64,000 nt of DNA from Marsupella aquatica (GCA_973895155.1 OZ316895.1:1302001-1366000); one strand, 5' to 3'; counted from the stretch's first letter, positions 24,603 to 37,753 are shown. The notes: a model not told the origin generated them from the letters alone. Program-made: numbers and translations.

Positions 24603-24762
24603 GGGTCATTTTATTGATTCAAATGGAAGACTTAAGAATTTTCTGAGAAGAACAATAGGGTCTTTTAAATCCAATTTTGAGACTTATAAGAACCCCTATA
24701 AAGTTGGAATATTCTTGAAAATTCTTGGACATTAGGGTATTCCAACTAAGAATATTCCAACT
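24603..24762 (-). mobile_element. Fragment related to the interior of TIR element copy 2
   Basis: Reads in reverse orientation as the interior of the 11558-11838 element (AGAACAATAGGGTCTTTTAA, TTTTGAGACTTATAAGAAC, AGTTGGAATATTCTTG). The G-rich termini and target duplication are missing. It directly abuts the left end of the large inverted repeat. Confidence 0.55.
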
Positions 24763-26650
24763 AAGTTTTATGACACAACTATGTTACTATTTGTGTACTT
24801 AATTCAATGTGCCTTATGAAAATGTACCTTATGAATGACACTCATTTCAAATAAAAACCAAGATTTTAGAAAAGAAAGACATGAAGGGAACGTAACACTA
24901 TGTGTTTGAGTCATTCAAAATCATTTCTCTCACTCTTGAGAATACTCTGTTCAAGTAGTGGAGCATTTGGTTTCATCTCTGAGAGATCACAAACTTTAAA
25001 AGTTATAAAGGGGCTGCCAAAATAAATTCAAAGTTCTAGAATACTTAAAATTAAAGTGATCTAAAAATTAATTTAAAAATGATATGATATTTAGGCTGCC
25101 CCTTGATAAGGCACATTGAAAAAAAATACATGACACCAAAAATTTGAATAAGACAATGAGAAAGATGGATTCACCATATAGCAGCTTCAATAACAGTCTT
25201 TTCAGAGCAAATCTGAGGAGTGGAAGGGATGCTCCACATTTCCAGACAAGACTAGGCACTTGACGAGATGGAGACCCATAAAAGCGGTGTAGATATGTGT
25301 CATGCTATCAGACTATTCTTGGAGTTACTGTCAAAGAATTATGAAGTAGAACTGTAGTGGGAGAAGCTGCAGGCTCTTACAAACCAACAATTGCAAGGAG
25401 TCTGAGTCTCCTGTTGCAGTTCTGCTTGTAATTCTTGCAAGAACCAACGATTGCAAGGAGCACTGAAGAAACATTTTGAGTCTGAATCAAAGTGTTTGAA
25501 AGCCACGGAATGTACCAGCAAAGTACGAAAGGAGCTGGCAGCTGCCTCGCAGAACATGGCTCAACTACAATCAGCAAAGAATAAAAAAGGACCAATTGTT
25601 AGCAAAACTCGAGACAACGCGAAACAAAGCGGTAAATGATTTCGCTGACTTTGCGGCGCAGGAGGACAAAACTGTCAGGCTTGAAATCAGTCTCAAAAAA
25701 TGTGAGAGTGAGAAGAGCGAACTCAATAATGATTACAGGAAGGATGTCCTTATGCGCTGCAAAGTCATCGAAATCATTTACCGCTTTGTTTTGCGTTGTC
25801 CCGAGTTTTGCTGACAATTGGTCCTTTTTGGTCCTTTGCTGATTGTAGTTGAGCCACGTTCTGCTAGGCAGCTGCCAGCTCCTTTCGTACTTTGCTGGTA
25901 CATTCCGTGGCTTTCGAACACTTTGATTCAGACTCAGAATGTTTCTTCTATGCTCCTTGCGATCGTTTGTTCTTGCAAGAATTACAAGCAAAACTGCAAC
26001 GGGAGACTCAGACTCCTTGCAATTGCTGGTTTGTAAGAGCCTGTAGCTTCTCCCACTACAGTTCTACTTCATAATTCTTTGACAGTAACTCGAAGAATAG
26101 TCTGATAGCATGACACATATCTACACCGCTTTTATGGGTCTCCGTCTCGTCGAGTGCCTAATCTTGTCTGGAAATGTGAAGCATCCCTTCCACTCCTCAG
26201 ATTTATTCTGAAAAGACTGTTATTGAAGCTGCTATATGGTGAATCCATCTTTCTCATTGTCTTATTCAAATTTTTGGTGTCATGTATTTTTTTTCAATGT
26301 GCCTTACCAAGGGGCAGCCTAAATATCATATACTTTTTAAATTAATTTTTAGATCACTTTAATTTTAAGTATTCTAGAATTTTGAATTTAATTTGGCAGC
26401 CCCTTTATAACTTTTAAAGTTTGTGATATCTTAGAGATAAAACCAAATGCTCCACCACTTGAACAGAGTATTCTCAAGAGTGAGAGAAATGATTTTGAAT
26501 GACTCAAACACATAGTGTTAAGTTCCCTTCATGTCTTTCTTTTCTAAAATCTTGGTTTTCATTTGAAATGAGTGTCATTCATAAGACACATTTTCATAAG
26601 GCACATTGAATTAAGTACACAAATAGTAACATAGTTGTGTCATAAAACTT
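24763..26650. mobile_element. Large inverted repeat (foldback-type element) with a captured gene fragment
   Basis: Two arms of 898 bp (24763-25660 and 25753-26650) are inverted copies with only scattered differences, around a 92-bp loop (25661-25752). The outer ends are AAGTTTTATGACACAACTAT and its complement. The outer half of each arm is AT-rich and matches the diverged repeat at 13.9-14.8 kb. The inner about 300 bp and the loop look protein-coding: the left arm on the plus strand and the right arm on the minus strand each encode a charged coiled-coil-like sequence (KVRKELAAASQNMAQLQSAK, LETTRNKAVNDFADFAA), and the loop continues it (EISLKKCESEKSELNNDY). Frames are broken in both arms, so this is a fragment, not a gene. 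A transcript would fold into a hairpin of about 900 bp. No transposase is present. Confidence 0.85.
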
Positions 26651-27395
26651 GACTGTACTTTTCATTTGACAGTAATTTTCATTGGTCATTCTTTGATTTT
26701 CTTGCTCTCATATTTTATTTACTTTTAGATCATTACAAGACAAAAAAATCAAGCATGTTCCAAAATGATCACTATATATATAGAAAAATTAAGAGAAAAA
26801 ATCAAGCATGTTCCAAAATGATCACTATATATATAGAAAAACTAACCCGTCCACACTCTGGTAGAAAGAAATCGAACAAAGGAAAGTTCTAACGGGATAT
26901 TGTACAAATTCTGTAAACGGACCTCTGTAGTCAGCTTGTGGAAAAATCCGTCTAGTTCTCAACTACTCAATAAGCGCAAAGCATATTATGTACAGCTCCT
27001 ACACCAATCTCAGTTTGCCTCCTGCACAGTTTTGAATCCTAAAATCAAGATTAGGAGAACAGACCTGAGATTGGAGAATCTGTGCGTCTACTCAATTTTC
27101 ATCCAAGGAGAGTGTTGTTTTCGTTCATAATCAATGCCTTTGTGGACAGCTGCAAGGGCACAACCTAGCGAAGCAGAGACTTATTCAGTAACTATTAGTT
27201 TGTGAAGTCTACCACGTAGGCGTGGACAGACAGCTTACTAGCTAGGATTACATTGATGACTTTATGTATACACACGTTGAAGCTTAGAATTAAAGTTGCT
27301 GAAACCGATCTGCACTGTAGAACTCTTTTCACATGAAGGGCACATTTCGAAACCTCCTGTTCAATCATTTGGTATGGATAATCCCCTGATACTCC
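26651..27395. other. Flank of the inverted repeat and 3' region of the KNOX gene
   Basis: A tandem pair with period 53 (ATCAAGCATGTTCCAAAATG at 26748 and 26801) belongs to the outer flank of the repeat family, since the copy at 13.94-14.04 kb has a similar pair. The remainder to 27395 is probably 3' UTR and intergenic DNA of the minus-strand KNOX gene. Confidence 0.55.
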
Positions 27396-30300
27396 TCAAC
27401 TTTTCCGTTTGTTTTTAAGCTCATTTGATGAAGACAAGGGGTTGCTGTGCCAGTTGCGCTTGCGCTGGTTAATGAACCAGTTGTTCACCTGCTTCAGTTC
27501 GAGTCCTGTTTCTTGGATCAGACGTTCTTTCTCATCCTCCTGCAACAATTGCCAGCATTTCAGCAAAATAATCGACACCAACGAAGGTATATAAAACGAA
27601 AACTTCAAGCCTGCCCAGTCGCTGAAATGGACTGGAACCTCACTCAGGTAAGTTTTTACAGTTAGGACAGTTTAATTAGCTCTGATGATTGATCAAGTTG
27701 CACAATGCAGAAGCAGGAGGCCGGTCAACTACTGATTCTCAGATTGAAAAGTATACAGATCGGCGACGGATGTGCACGGACAAACACTTGAAACAAGTAT
27801 CAGTGCTAAAGGACCGAGGTCATATACGACGTTACATATGAACATCTATATAGCAGACTCAAATTGACAGACTATATGAATGCTGTGCAGGTTTGAGATG
27901 CAGTCAATATAAAGTATATATCGGCTAGATAGTTTGTAAGTGAAAGTAGGACAACGATGATTATCTAAGAACGATATATATATCATACGGAAGATGTATG
28001 CAGACACCAACGGATCAGTTGTGCTCTATGACTTTAAGCTCAATAAAACTGCGTTCACCAACAACATCACCTCACTGGAAAGGCGAGTATATTAAGCGAA
28101 AAATCTTCAGACCTATGCAAAGTCTCAATATTTCAAGTAAGAAATTCGGGAGTCGGGGCACATTTGTGATCTAAACGCTTTGTGCACAGTGACCCAAATC
28201 GCTTGGCGGCACGGGCTCAATATGAACATGTGAGCGTTGTAGGATTGAAAATTCGATCCGGTCACAAACATCTATATATAAGTTTTGGTGATAAGATACA
28301 TCAACACAATCTATCCACACACAATCCATCCACAGTACGTACCATCCACCGAAAGGTTTTCTTTCGTAAGGATTTTCTCTTCTGTTGGACATCAGAATGC
28401 AAGATCTAGCATTCCAGTTTCCTACATGATGCAAAGGGGGCGAATCCAGTTGGCATTACTCGACAACAAGTCCAACAACGGAACAAAGATACGTGTTAGA
28501 TGGATAATTCTGCTCGACTCTAGCAACCAACCAAACCGTCAGGCCAAGCCCTTAGATATAATTGAGTACAGCTTGGCTGTTGAAAGACTAATTGGAATCA
28601 CATCTCAAGTGAAGAAGCAGGAGTGGCGTTTAGGCGATGCGTGGCACTCACATGCTAAAGCTGGAATTCAGTTCTAACACCGAAAGGCCGGTTGTAGGTA
28701 CATGATCCCTGATAAATTGATTAGAAGGTGAATTTATTGACGTCACTCGAGCCGTCACTGGTGCTAAGACTAAGTTTGATTGGATTTCCAGATAAATTCT
28801 AGCTAGCCACCGCTGCCCACTTTTTGCTCTTCACTCGTGGAAACGTTGCACAGTGGTGACCCAAGTTCTGACAATTAACCCCAAAATCTGACTAAGATCT
28901 CCCAGACAATCTGTAGTTCGGTTTTTGAAGATTACCAGTTCGCTGAGGTCACGAAGTGATCCTTTGACAAATGGAGCTTCACTGCAAACGTCAGGACCTG
29001 CTTGCAGATCAGTGATGCCCTTCGACACATCTTTTCCCGTCAGAAAGGGCAGCTACAGGCGAAATTTGTATGCAATATCTCCCAACTAGCATGCTGTCCG
29101 TTGGCAACGTTGATACTAAAGGCGGGGAAATGGCCCAAACTTGGAAGGGCCACCTGTTCACACGGTTGTCAAGCTAGGGGCAAGAACTAGATTACTAATT
29201 GCATGGGGGTTCTGCCAGGTAGAAAGAACAGTCACTACGTATGTGAAATGCTTCACTATTATAGTACGTGTTGGACACTGGAGGCAAGACGCGTTCCCAA
29301 GCGTTCCTGGGCAAAGGCGAGAGGAAATCACTGGATGATAATCCTCAAATTGTAGCACGTACTATGAAGGAACAAGCAGTGGTGTGGTAGCGCCAGACAG
29401 CCAGGAATCCATTCAATTCAATACAGGGACTCATACTACATTACCCTTCTATGTGGATCGGAACCTGTTACATGAAGATATAATTCTGTCTTGACTCCTC
29501 GCAGTAATTTCCGGTTTATAGATACTTTAGGTGGCCCGGTAACCCGTCGGTCCCCTGAAAAAAGTTCGACATTAACTCATAGGAGAGGGTACTTGAACGA
29601 ATGAAAGTCTGGATGTACATACCGTGGGATAAGGCCACTTTGAGTGTGCATTCCACCAGGTTTTCAGCACTGCAGTTGTTCCTTCAGGTAATTTACCTGC
29701 CCTTCGTTTTCGAAGAATCTCCTCCCTCACGTCTACGATCTTCTCCCTGTAACCTTGCTGAGCCAAACCAGTACAGATGGATCCGAATCAGGCTGATATT
29801 GCGCAAGTGATTATCAGACACCATAAAACGATCGACTTTACAATAACCTCATGAACGAAAAAATACACGCTGCTGTGGATTTCTAAAATCAAACATAGAT
29901 GATACGAATGATGACATCTAACGTATATCATGAAGAATTAGAGGACTACGCGAAGGATTGGTGGATCGATAAACTTGGGTCTTACTTCTTGATTGCATCA
30001 TGCATGCTCAAAGTTGAAGAATTGTTTTGAGGGCTTTGAATTGGAATTCATCGAGTCTTGCCACTGCGCGCTGAGATTTGAACATTCCGGGGATTGTTTT
30101 TCAGATATCTCCTCGGATATCTCCTAAAGATCTTGAACGCTTGAACGGATCTACATCTCATTTTGATGAGACGTCTCTGACTAATTGAACCTATAGTACC
30201 GTAATCTCTAGACATTCCTGATAGATCTTTGGGAGCTCAACAGAAATGTAATTCACGGGGTGGACTCGGCCATTGTTGAGTCAGTTTCTGAATTAAGTTT

Positions 30301-32937
30301 CGCATCACATCAAGATTTGTCGAGAAGATTCATTGAAGATTCCGAAGTGATTTCGTCAAGAGCGATTCAGAGTTTTAAGACATCTAGACCCTTGCCGTAC
30401 GTCGATCCATTTCAAGAACTGCGCAGCTTGAAGGAATAGCAATAGGCATTGTGGGTCCTTTGTTTCCAGAGATAGAGCCGCTCTCGCAGTGGAATATTCA
30501 GGAAACATTTGAAGGGGGGATCGTGCGTTTCAGATATTTTCTGAAAACGTCCACTTCCGTCGAGAGAGTTATTCTCGAATGCGAGCTTCATACTTACATA
30601 CTGTCGGGGTCATCGTCAAACCTGGACTTATCTTCCAGAAGACGATTTATTTCTCCAGACTCGGTGTGGAAAAATGTTTAGGGTCTAAACTTGCCTCATT
30701 CAGCTCAAGCTTCAGCTCCTGGCGAACGCGCTCCATTAGAGAGCGCTCTGTTTCAGTGGGGACAAGCGGCCCGAAGCCGCCCGTACTGTCTTGCACGTCC
30801 AGCCCAGTTTCATAGCCCCCTCCATCACTTTCTGCGGCCTGTTCGTCGTCGTCATCAGACATTGTGGCGCCGTTTCCTGACCCCGGAGAAACTCCTATTC
30901 CAAGTTTAACCAAGAGACATTGAATTGGTGAACGATTTGCATTGTAATCGGTGGCCTTGTAGCTTCGAATAGCTGAATCTTAGACCATCTCTCTCTTCGG
31001 ACCATTCAGAATTCAAGAATATAGCTACGACGAAGCAAGATCCGTCGATCATACCGTCTTTTCCATCTTGTGCTATGTTAATTGTGATCATTGGTACAGA
31101 AAAACCATGGTGGATCTCACCAGTCAGGGTGTGAAATTGCTGCTCAAGTTCCCAGCAACCGACCATAGCTTCAGTCGCGTGCACTCTTACATGGTTTTGC
31201 AGCTGTTCCTGCATATTCAAGAGAATCATGGTGTAGTTTCTCTACACACATGGAGACAAATGACTTAGTTAGCGAAGTGAAAATCTCAAACATTTCCTTC
31301 GTAGATGGAAGCGCAAAGCGGGAGCACCCGTCAAAGTAACAGTAGATCCCGCGCAGAGTACATATTCACTTCGCAATTCTGAATTTCGAAGCTGTAATAA
31401 CTATCCTTGGAACCTCAACGACGAGCTTAGCCTTCATCGCGTGTACATTATAATCTAATTCTAAGGCAGCTCTTGGTCCGTGTAGTTCTTACTTTTTAAA
31501 TTGGGAAAGAGTTCAAACTACGGCCGTGTATCTGGGAACATCTTGTCAATCAATATCATGAGCTGTGATGCCAGAACCAAGGACGATATTTTAGGAACTA
31601 ATGAATTTCAGTCGTGGGAATTTACCATGAAGTCATCGAGCTCATCTTTATCCTCAATATCTTCTCCCTCCTCCGGAGCGAAGACGGAATATTTGTCTAT
31701 AACAAGCTGAGATTGATTCAGCTGTTCGTCGATCTTCGGCAGTTGGTCGACTGGGGTGGCTATTTTAAGGCAGCCAACATGTGCTTGAAGCATCTGAGAA
31801 AACAAAGGGTGTGTGAGCAGCTTAGCCTTCAGTCTCGCCTCGTGCCAGTTCTTTATTCTGTCCACAGGAGGCAGGGACATGCTCTCGTCTCGCTCTTGTG
31901 CATGCAGCTCTCCTCCTGTATTCGAAGGATTTCGGGAACGTGCCTCGTTGCCTGTACCGCTCTCCATGTGAAGGCCCAGAATCACTCGCTGATGCTCTCT
32001 GCCTACAAATTAAAACGACAGTCCTGAAGTCAGCAGAAATTTTCTTGAAAATGATTTCAGACACGACGAGAATTCCCGAAGTAACCTAGCTAGCTTCGCA
32101 GGTTGACCGTGTCAGGAGCGCGCATCAACTACCAAATCTTATTTCGTATCAGTAGCCTCCGCTCCCCGGATGTTCGATCGCAAGAGAAGCAACCATCCAA
32201 CTCGATGTTTTCGGGGATGTTTTTAGTTACATCAATTTTTTCCACCTCGATTGGACGATTTGAATTCGCCGGTAAAAAGCTCAGTTCAAGGTGGGACAAC
32301 CACTCGGCGAGCGTTATGATTGAAAAGTTTATTAACAAACTGGCTGGATCGATGCCCCTGATTAGTTTCGTTGCCCACCTGGAATCTCCACGCTCGTGTC
32401 TTCTGGATGACTTGAGCCCATCGGAACAGCAGATAACCAATCAGTGTAAGGGTGGTTTGCTGGAGAAGGTGAAGTTGTCTGCATGTTTCTGCACATGCAA
32501 TGCGCACCACTGACTCCACAAGAAGAACACCATTTTCCCGACACCCGTCCGTGTGATTCGGAGACTGAAACCTGTGTCTGCTGCCTCATCAAAGCATTGC
32601 TTAGCCACGAGGGCGTGCCGACCTTGGGAAGCAGCTCATGCTTGTCGTCCTCGTCTTCGCGGAGCTCCTTCGAACTTTTTGCAGCGCTACTATCGTCAGT
32701 GATGGAGTCCGCCGGATGGACATCGAGACGTTGTATCCCTCTACGGTCGTCCATATCTCTCCTACGATTCGTCGGCATCTCGCAAAGGGAGAGGTCAGGC
32801 AACTGGTGCTCCGTCTTCTCCAGCATGTGGCCCAGGCTGTCTGGGTCTGCCGACATTCTTTGCGAGTATCTTGAGCTTTCCCACAGCTCTGAAAACTGCT
32901 GCAAGGATCCGTCGTTCGCTAGATTATTGTATGCCAT
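27396..32937 (-). CDS. KNOX2: Class II KNOX homeodomain transcription factor, 511 aa
   Basis: Six exons (minus): 32379-32937, 31626-32002, 31121-31241, 30695-30894, 29623-29757, 27396-27539; all phases agree. Start MAYNNLAND is chosen because class II KNOX proteins begin this way. Exon 1 keeps the family motif SWLSNAL and a Cys-rich patch (C137, C140, H146, C147, C149). The KNOX1 domain is at about 243-290 ([15 protein letters not shown]), KNOX2 at about 305-353 ([11 protein letters not shown]), the class II spacer has SDDDDEQ and [12 protein letters not shown] is at about 405-428, and the TALE homeodomain at about 429-492 has the PYP extension and [11 protein letters not shown]. The long last intron (27540-29622) interrupts the homeobox at the conserved PYPT position. 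The intron 29758-30694 starts with GC (GAG|GCAAGT). Class II KNOX proteins act in the nucleus as dimers with BELL proteins and, in mosses, repress the haploid programme in the sporophyte. Confidence 0.93.
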
Positions 32938-33800
32938 CGATTGAAGTTCCTCGAACACGTACACCTCGATCAGAACTTGGGTTTCAGCTTGGTTTCCAAG
33001 TACGTAGGAATGTTCAACTTCAAGCCCCAGATCGAGGTCATCCCTTCGGGAGGGACGTCCTGCACACAGGCGGGCTTGTTTTGATGTCAAAACATGAATG
33101 TCCTGACGACACACCTCGAGCTCAAGAATTCTGCAGACTACGGGAAACGGACAATAACTTCAATCGCAACACAATGCTCAGCCTGCAGTCATGGTGGGTA
33201 GACGTAGACGGGATTGATTGCTCCAAACGACGAAAGAGTTCGGGATCTTGATTTACGATGCCCAGACAGTCTGCACATGCTTCGGGATTCATTTGATAAT
33301 TGTACCAGCAGCCGAAAGAGTTCCGGATCGTGATTGAGAGAGACACATTGATAAGCATGATCTCCGACGGTTCTGTAAGGCAGTACAGCCTGCCGACGTC
33401 CGAATCAAGTACTGTAAATATACTGTGAATTCGCTGGTTTCGGGTATGCTCTCTCGATCAGTCGATCACCTTCTGCGGCCTTCAGGAAACGTGAAGGAGT
33501 GAATAATGTTTTATATTATGACTTCAGACTGCTGTCGAGACTGCGGTGGAGAGTGTACATCCAGTAATTGAAGTGTAAAGCGAGAGATGAATGATTGCGA
33601 GGACATCTTAGGAGGCGGAAAGAGTTCTGGACAGTGATTGACATTGACTAATTTATCAGCAGCTCTAATGGTGCTTTGAACAAGGCAGCCCACCGTCCTG
33701 CTCGTGTACTCGATCAAGGCACTGTCCGAGTGTCCTGTAAGTGGGTCTATCTAATCTAATGTAATCCAATCCAAGTAATATATAATCACCATGTGAACCT
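32938..33800. other. 5' region of the KNOX gene
   Basis: The frame stays open for 59 codons upstream of the chosen ATG (to 33114), but that part lacks family similarity and is probably 5' UTR. A further minus-strand open frame at 33122-33358 could be an upstream ORF. Promoter elements cannot be assigned with confidence. Confidence 0.4.
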
Positions 33801-33819
33801 ACTCTTGACCACCTACATA

Positions 33820-34008
33820 TTTTTTTTAATTGAATTTTTGTATCAATGGTGAAATCTGTGAAACCCCCATAGAAAGGGAATAGTTAGTCACCATAGTGAA
33901 ACCAACCAAGTGATTTTTTTTTTTAAATTAAATTTTTGTATGGATAAATCTGTGAATCCCCCATAGAAAGAGAATAGTCAGTCACCATAGTGGAACCAAC
34001 CAAGTGAA
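33820..34008 (+). repeat. Two-copy tandem repeat, period about 95 bp
   Basis: A T-run followed by AATTTTTGTAT, CCCCCATAGAAAG and CACCATAGTG.AACCAACCAAG occurs twice in a row. Confidence 0.85.
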
Positions 34009-34063
34009 CTACCACACGGCCATGCCACTCTGCCATTCTCTCCCTAAATTAACCTCTAGCGTG

Positions 34064-34430
34064 AAGCCTCTTGGGGTGTAACCAAATTGGGGGTAGGATA
34101 GGAAAACAGAAATTGAGAGTAGCCTCTGGGGGTGTAACAAAATTGTGGGTGCAAAACAGGGATTGAAAGTCTGAAAGTAGCCTTTCTGGGTGTAACCAAA
34201 TTGGGAGTGCTGGCGGAAAACACAAATTGAGAGTAGCCTTTGGGGCTGGGGGTGGAAAACAAGGATTGAGAGTAGCCTCTGGGGGTGTAACTAAATTGAG
34301 GGTGCAGGAGGAAACAGAGATTGAGAGAAGCCTCTAGGGGTGTATCTAAATTGAGGGTGCGGGCGGAAAACAGGGATTGAGTAGCCTCTAGGAGTTAAAT
34401 TGGGGTTGCGGGCAGAAAACAGGGGTTAGG
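34064..34430 (+). repeat. Minisatellite, about seven units of about 56 bp
   Basis: Units begin AGCCTCTGGGGGTGTAAC and continue AAATTGGGGGTGC..GGAAAACAGGGATTGAGAGT. Unit length varies by internal deletion, and one unit has lost about 20 bp. Non-coding. Confidence 0.85.
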
Positions 34431-37400
34431 AGTAGGGTGAATCTTTGAAAATGGCATAGTGTGCACTATTTATACTTCCTAAAAGTGGTTCAGTGCAAGC
34501 AGTTGCAGGCCCAGATACAGTTCACTCTCTAAGTGCACACTCTCAGGAAGATAGATTTGGCATGCACTAAACCAGGTGTTGCATTCCTTGATAATTTTGC
34601 CTCCCCTAAAAAGTGCACTTAACAATAAGTGGGCTTGATTTATATTCCTTTGTTAAATTTAGAGCCCCTCTGTTAGTATCACCCTCATACTCTGTATCCC
34701 TGCCCTAATTATGTGCCCGCTCTCATTAAGTGCATTTATACTGTACTAAGAATGGGCATGCATTCATCCATAAATGTAATTTCATGAATTTGTGCATTTA
34801 CTGATAAGAGCATAGAGACACTTATCAAGAGTAAGCACTTATAAAGTTGTGATTTAGCTTAAGCTGACTGTATGAGGAACTTCTAACATAGAGTATCTTG
34901 AGGTGCAAAGTCTCTACTGTAAAATGCAAAGTCTCTTGCACTTGCACTAATCTAGAGAGTGGTTATTGTCTATAACTGCAACATTGTCTATAAGAACAAT
35001 TCATTGGCACTATATTCTGGTGTAATGCAAATTGTGGATAAGTGCAACATAATTAGGGTCTTCTTCGCAAGACTTATGTAGGGTAGACTGTATGTCACTT
35101 GCCTGGAAAGATGAAGGAGGAGTTAAGTTGTACATTATTGTTTACTGTATGACTGAGAACAGAGGATTATTGGAGTCAATTTTTACTCACTTTGCCACAT
35201 AGTAGCTAAGGCCGTGGGACGTTGACACCTGCTGGGACTACAATAATTAAATGAGTGCCTGAACTTTACTTTAGTATTGCAATAGGGACCCAAAATGGCT
35301 CCAGAACATATTGTCAAAAAAGTATGAACATATTAAAGATATTAGTTCAGATTATTGTAACCACAGCTTTGGTCACGGGCCTGGTTGCTATTGTCTTGTG
35401 GCCCCTTTGACCAGACATCTCGGTAATCTCCCAGGTGGTGCCATTGTGTAATGTTCATTTGTCCAAAACAGTCTTCTGGTAACAATATGTTTCCTGTGAA
35501 ACATTCGTTTGCTAGGTGGTCTCCAAGACCAGTGAAGGCCATTGCACTACCAAGATCAAACTGTTACATGAACACTGTTTCCTTTCCATGAAGCATTTTT
35601 TTGGAAACATTGCTAGAGCGGATGTAGTAAAGTTTCCTTCTCAAGTACGTAAAGCACTCACTTTGACAAGTCTGTCCACCAAGAAATTAAGAGTTTGATC
35701 ACAAAAGCCATGACTGAATTAATATTCTTCCTCCTATGTGAGAGTATTTTGCATCTCCCATTTCAGGAAACTGGTATTTTCACTATTCCCAATTACATTT
35801 TTTCTTGTAAATTTGGAGAATTAAACTAGTTGAGTGCACTACTTGAGATTATTGAACCCTCAAAAAACATGTTCCAGCTTCAAGGCCCTACTGCTATTAC
35901 CCATTTCACTTCAATCCTTAATCAACGAAGAGACAAGAACATGATTTGGCTCTTCCTCTCTGGGAACGGGTCTGGAACAAACAAACAGGCAAAGATGGCC
36001 AAGGCATGACAAAGAGACCCAGTCTGGAAGGTCAGGACACATCACTTCTCTCACGGTCCACTGGGAACTAAGAGAAGGAACCCTGCATGTTTCTCCCAAG
36101 CATGAAGCACCAACCACTCCAGCAATAAACCCAAAACACCAACTCTTCTTGTCTTAAAAATGACTCTACATGTTTCAAAAGAACACAAACCCTGCCCCAA
36201 ACGCCCGTTCCTGTGTGGGGAAGCTAATTAATACTTGAAAGGAAAATTGTTCTTTTAGCCATTGAACATATTTCCACTTGGCCAATGTCTGCGCACCGGA
36301 TCAAGTGCTGGCGTTGCAAATATGTCAGCAAATTTAAGAGATTTAAATTGATATTATGTACAATAGGATTTAAGATGGGCATCTAGTCCTATTCATGAAC
36401 GCTTAGCTTGTGCCTGGGGTCCTCATTTCTTTTCTTCTTGGACCAACCCATCGCGCATGCATAAGTTAGGAGTTTTTTTGGTTCAACAGGGCGGAATACT
36501 TATAAGAAGATTAAGGGTCTTGTAATAATATTTTGAGAATTATAAGAACTATATGGGTTTTTAATACCAGATTTGGGAGTCTTCCTAGAATATCCCATAA
36601 ACTTACAGGTTAAAATAGTAAATAGTTTATTTTTTTATAAGTTTTAGCGTGTTTATTGCTTGAAAATTTTGCCCGTAATACAGGATCTCCCTTGGAGTGA
36701 GGCCCTTGAGAGTTTGTGAAATATGACTTGGTTCTAGCCATTAGCATTGTGATGGGATGTCCTTTACTTCCTTTCATCAGCCAGTGGAAGTTAGTGGGAA
36801 GAAGATAGGACAAATAGTGGGTTTTCCTCAACAATGTCTTAGCTTATGCCTCAATGAATGTTCTACCTTGTCTTCATTGTGACAACCTGAATGCTATTTT
36901 AGAGAAGAAAATCTCACTGGAAGATGGTGAGGATGGATGTACGGTAATGAATCCCTGGAAGTGCCATAATGGCACTGTCAGGCTGTCCAGATCTACTGCC
37001 TGCCGCTTGCTGCCCTAGCCCTTGCCCTGCACACAGTGCATAGATCAAAATATTAGCAATGGGACCACTCTTTTGTCCAGCCAACAGGCTGCGGGTAAAT
37101 GGTAGATCATCTGAGAGGTGAGGCTAAGGTTCTGAGTTTGAATCCCCCCACATGAGGCTCTTCCCTTTTGACACAACCCCACCCAAAACAGATTTCAGAC
37201 AAATGATTGACACTTAGCAAAAATATGACATGATTTTGACCACTATTGCAAGCAAAGCCCGGTTCAAATACAAATGCCATTAATGCACTTCCAGTGATGG
37301 AGATGGAGGAAGTGAAGACCACATTCCCAAAATTATTTCAATATTAGTTAACTTGTAAAAAACTTGTGTACAAACTGAACATTTCAACTTACAACTCAAA

Positions 37401-37753
37401 ACCTGAGTGTATGTTTCCTTCTCTATAATTGAGTTGACCTCAATCAATGCTCTTATATCCAGTCAGCATTTTCTTCATTGGCTGCTTGCAAGTTAGTTCG
37501 GCTTGGTTCCGGGTCATTTTTCTCTACCTGAGCTACATCTGGACTTGTGGAAGAAGAGCCTGCATAGAATTAATATGGAAATTTGTTGTCAATGGGCTTA
37601 TCGTTGGGGGCTATCATTGAAGAGTGAGCAGTCAATATTGTTTATATACATGATTGTCAAAGACTCTTGGCTGTTAGTCTTGGTTGCACTTACAGTAAAA
37701 TTGGAATTTATGCTACAATTTGTGTATACCTAGAATCCGAGAAGAAATTGGAT
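34431..37753. other. Intergenic, no gene recognised
   Basis: AT-rich sequence with only short open frames. A segment at about 35340-35400 resembles one at about 13290-13330 (TTTGGTCAYGGGCCTGGTTG), suggesting an uncharacterised dispersed repeat. At about 36490-36600 there is a diverged relative of the 24603-24762 fragment (AAGGGTCTTGTAATAATATT). Confidence 0.4.

Noticed and set aside
25451-25991. Coiled-coil protein-coding gene inside the inverted repeat
   Set aside because: Both arms carry broken frames and there is no start or splice context; it reads as a captured fragment.
32483-32944. Plus-strand frame of 153 codons
   Set aside because: Antisense shadow of KNOX exon 1.
34064-34430. CRISPR-like array
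   Set aside because: The roughly 56-bp units are a continuous diverged minisatellite without unique spacers, in a plant nuclear genome.
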